Source: CAZDYP01 sp964509505
Lineage (GTDB): Bacteria > Chloroflexota > Anaerolineae > JACRMK01
Length of the DNA stretch: 16,150 bases
Assembly (NCBI GenBank): GCA_964509505.1
Contig: CAZDYP010000129.1
Coordinates: forward strand, 1-16,150
Direction: 5' to 3'
Below, in pieces: positions 14,707-16,150 of the stretch. The stretch's first letter is position 1, and each line of letters begins with the position of its first letter. The notes below the pieces were generated by a model. That model ran no database searches. It saw only the letters and a program-made list of their open reading frames with translations, and was not told where the DNA came from. The position numbers and the translations under genes were made by a program.

Positions 14707-16020
14707 ATGGCAGACAATAAACGTGTATTACTGATGAGTTCGGATATTCTGCCATTGCCGGGTTTCCCTACAACAGGTTCGGGATTGCGCGCCTGGGGTC
14801 TTGGCAAAGGATTGGAAGGTCGGGGACATCGTGTCTTTTATTCAATGCCCGCTCAAGCCTTGAGTGAGGGACGCCACGCACTGGCTTCTGAAGAAATACA
14901 AAAGCTCACCTGGAATGTTGGTTCCATTCGTCATCTTCTGGACTACGCACAACCCGATGTACTTATTGTGTGCAATTGGCCCGTCTTGGCGATGATTCCC
15001 GATGAGCTGGATATACCAGTAGCTCTGGATCAGCATGGGCCCCATCTGTTGGAACGCTACTACCAAAACTATGGGCAATTCAACCTAAATGTGCGTGACA
15101 AATTGAATGCTTTTCGCAAAGCAGATTTTTTTACTTGCGCGGGACAGAAGCAACGTTTATATTTCCTGCCATGGCTGATGCAGGCAGGTTTTGACGTAGC
15201 CTGTGATCGCTATGCCTCTATCCCTGTTTCACTTTCACCTCAATTACCCTCCCATGAATCCACTGGCGATTTATCTTTCGTGTATGGTGGGGTATTTCTA
15301 CCCTGGCAAGATCCCTCGCTCGCTTTGAGTGTACTGGTTAAGGTATTAGAGCAGCGCGAACAAGGACAATTGTTACTTTTTGGGGGCAAACATCCCTTGT
15401 ATCCAGTGGATACAGGTATTTTTGAATCGCTTAAAAGTCGCTTACAAATTAGCTCCCGTGTATCCTATCGAACAATGTTGGCGCGTGATGAGTTGATCAA
15501 AATCTACACCCACGCACATGTCGCGATGGATTTAATGGCGCGCAATCCAGAGCGCGAGCTGGCTTTCACCACGCGCACGGTCGAATACCTTTGGTGTGGC
15601 TTACCCGTCATTTATAACAACTACGCCGAATTGTCCACCTGGATTCGTGAATATAATGCCGGTTGGATACTCGACCCTATGGATGCAAACACAATCCAAC
15701 ACACTATTCATTCGATTGTAGATCGCCCTGAAAAGACGAGTGAGCGCGGCCGCAATGCACAACAGTTGGTGTATGAGCAATTGACCTGGGATCGCACCAT
15801 TGCTCCACTTGATCAATTTGTGCGCGCTCCCACAAAATTGCTGCGTCGCTCGCACAATATAGCAGCTCCCGCATTAGCAACTCAGGCGGCTGCATCGGCA
15901 AACCATAAAACCTTTGGTCAGTTAGTAGATGAAGCCATCTTGCATTATCGACGCGGTGGTATGAAGACCTTGACCTGTGAAACAATAGGTTTCTTGAAAC
16001 GTAAACTGACCCTTCGCTAG
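14707..16020 (+). CDS. GT4-like (GT-B fold) glycosyltransferase
   Basis: A 437-residue GT-B type glycosyltransferase. The N-terminal half starts RVLLMSSDILPLPGFPTTGSG with a glycine-rich acceptor loop, followed by RGHRVFYSMP. The C-terminal half (from about 188) has FVYGGVFLPWQDP, LLLFGGKHP and the nucleotide-sugar site TTRTVEYLWCGLPVIYNN, with the conserved Glu at 293, as in family 4 enzymes. After a short Ala-rich linker (about 385-399) it ends in a tail (401-434) closely matching that of the upstream protein. It begins three bases after the upstream stop, with GAGG at 14693-14696 as likely ribosome-binding site. Expected to work on the cytoplasmic membrane face on a lipid-linked glycan. 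Donor and acceptor are unknown. Confidence 0.87.
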   Translation: MADNKRVLLMSSDILPLPGFPTTGSGLRAWGLGKGLEGRGHRVFYSMPAQALSEGRHALASEEIQKLTWNVGSIRHLLDYAQPDVLIVCNWPVLAMIPDELDIPVALDQHGPHLLERYYQNYGQFNLNVRDKLNAFRKADFFTCAGQKQRLYFLPWLMQAGFDVACDRYASIPVSLSPQLPSHESTGDLSFVYGGVFLPWQDPSLALSVLVKVLEQREQGQLLLFGGKHPLYPVDTGIFESLKSRLQISSRVSYRTMLARDELIKIYTHAHVAMDLMARNPERELAFTTRTVEYLWCGLPVIYNNYAELSTWIREYNAGWILDPMDANTIQHTIHSIVDRPEKTSERGRNAQQLVYEQLTWDRTIAPLDQFVRAPTKLLRRSHNIAAPALATQAAASANHKTFGQLVDEAILHYRRGGMKTLTCETIGFLKRKLTLR

Positions 16021-16056
16021 CTTCTTGTATTCTATTAAGGAGGGTGGGAGACTAGG

Positions 16057-16150
16057 ATGAAATTCCAAAATCTGTGGTCCATCAGCAGGTTGTTGGGAGC
16101 ACTCTTTTTGTTGCTGACCATCTCAGTGACGGTCTCAAGCGCACACTCAT
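16057..16150 (+). CDS. Start of a secreted protein (3' end outside window)
   Basis: Thirty-one codons are visible before the window ends. They begin MKFQNLWSISR, then a hydrophobic stretch LLGALFLLLTISVTV and SSAHS, a typical signal peptide with a plausible cleavage site after SSA. The ribosome-binding region is strong: AAGGAGG at 16037-16043 and GGGAG at 16046-16050, the latter six bases before the ATG. The gene lies 36 bases after the glycosyltransferase stop on the same strand and may continue the operon. The mature protein is not visible, so no function can be given. Confidence 0.75.
   Translation, partial: MKFQNLWSISRLLGALFLLLTISVTVSSAHS

Overview
The window looks like a chromosomal segment of a Chloroflexota (Chloroflexi/Anaerolineae-type) bacterium. 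This is inferred from gene style, not from any search: an SdrD-B-like surface protein ending in a Tyr-Leu-Pro-Leu motif, a soluble triple-GAF histidine kinase, a LysM protein with a Pro/Thr stalk and a four-cysteine N-terminus, and GTG/TTG starts. No rRNA, tRNA, CRISPR array, transposase or phage gene was seen.

Layout. (1) 1-1438, plus strand: 3' part of a repeat-containing secreted protein, then two hairpins between convergent genes. (2) 1551-3908, minus strand: a cytoplasmic GAF-GAF-GAF-HisKA-HATPase sensor kinase. (3) 3909-4045: a divergent promoter region with a good extended -10 toward the sulfate genes and a second promoter placed so that the kinase mRNA would be almost leaderless. (4) 4046-7950: ATP sulfurylase (sat), an alkaline-phosphatase-superfamily hydrolase, APS kinase (cysC) and a membrane-anchored LysM protein, mostly with overlapping starts and stops. 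Sat and CysC together make PAPS. (5) 7951-8054: a spacer with a near-perfect palindrome. (6) 8055-16020: a surface-glycan locus: flippase-like membrane protein, a GT2 glycosyltransferase fused to a priming sugar-phosphate transferase, a Wzt-type ABC ATPase with a C-terminal substrate-recognition-like domain, a SAM methyltransferase with a long helical tail, a GT2 carrying a half GT-B domain, and a GT4-like glycosyltransferase. (7) From 16057: the start of a secreted protein cut by the window edge.

How the genes may work together. The fused GT2/priming transferase could start a glycan on a lipid carrier and the two later glycosyltransferases could extend it. The methyltransferase could modify or cap it, and the ABC ATPase, with a permease encoded elsewhere, could export chains recognised by its C-terminal domain. 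PAPS from the neighbouring genes could feed sulfation of surface polymer or ordinary sulfur assimilation, but no sulfotransferase or PAPS reductase lies in the window. From about 9.5 kb onward the DNA looks more AT-rich than the 4-9 kb part.

The least ordinary observations are a shared C-terminal tail on the last two glycosyltransferases, a GT-B N-terminal half apparently without its donor half, the ABC-ATPase/methyltransferase pair that may form a chain-capping module, and the phosphatase-superfamily gene lodged between sat and cysC.
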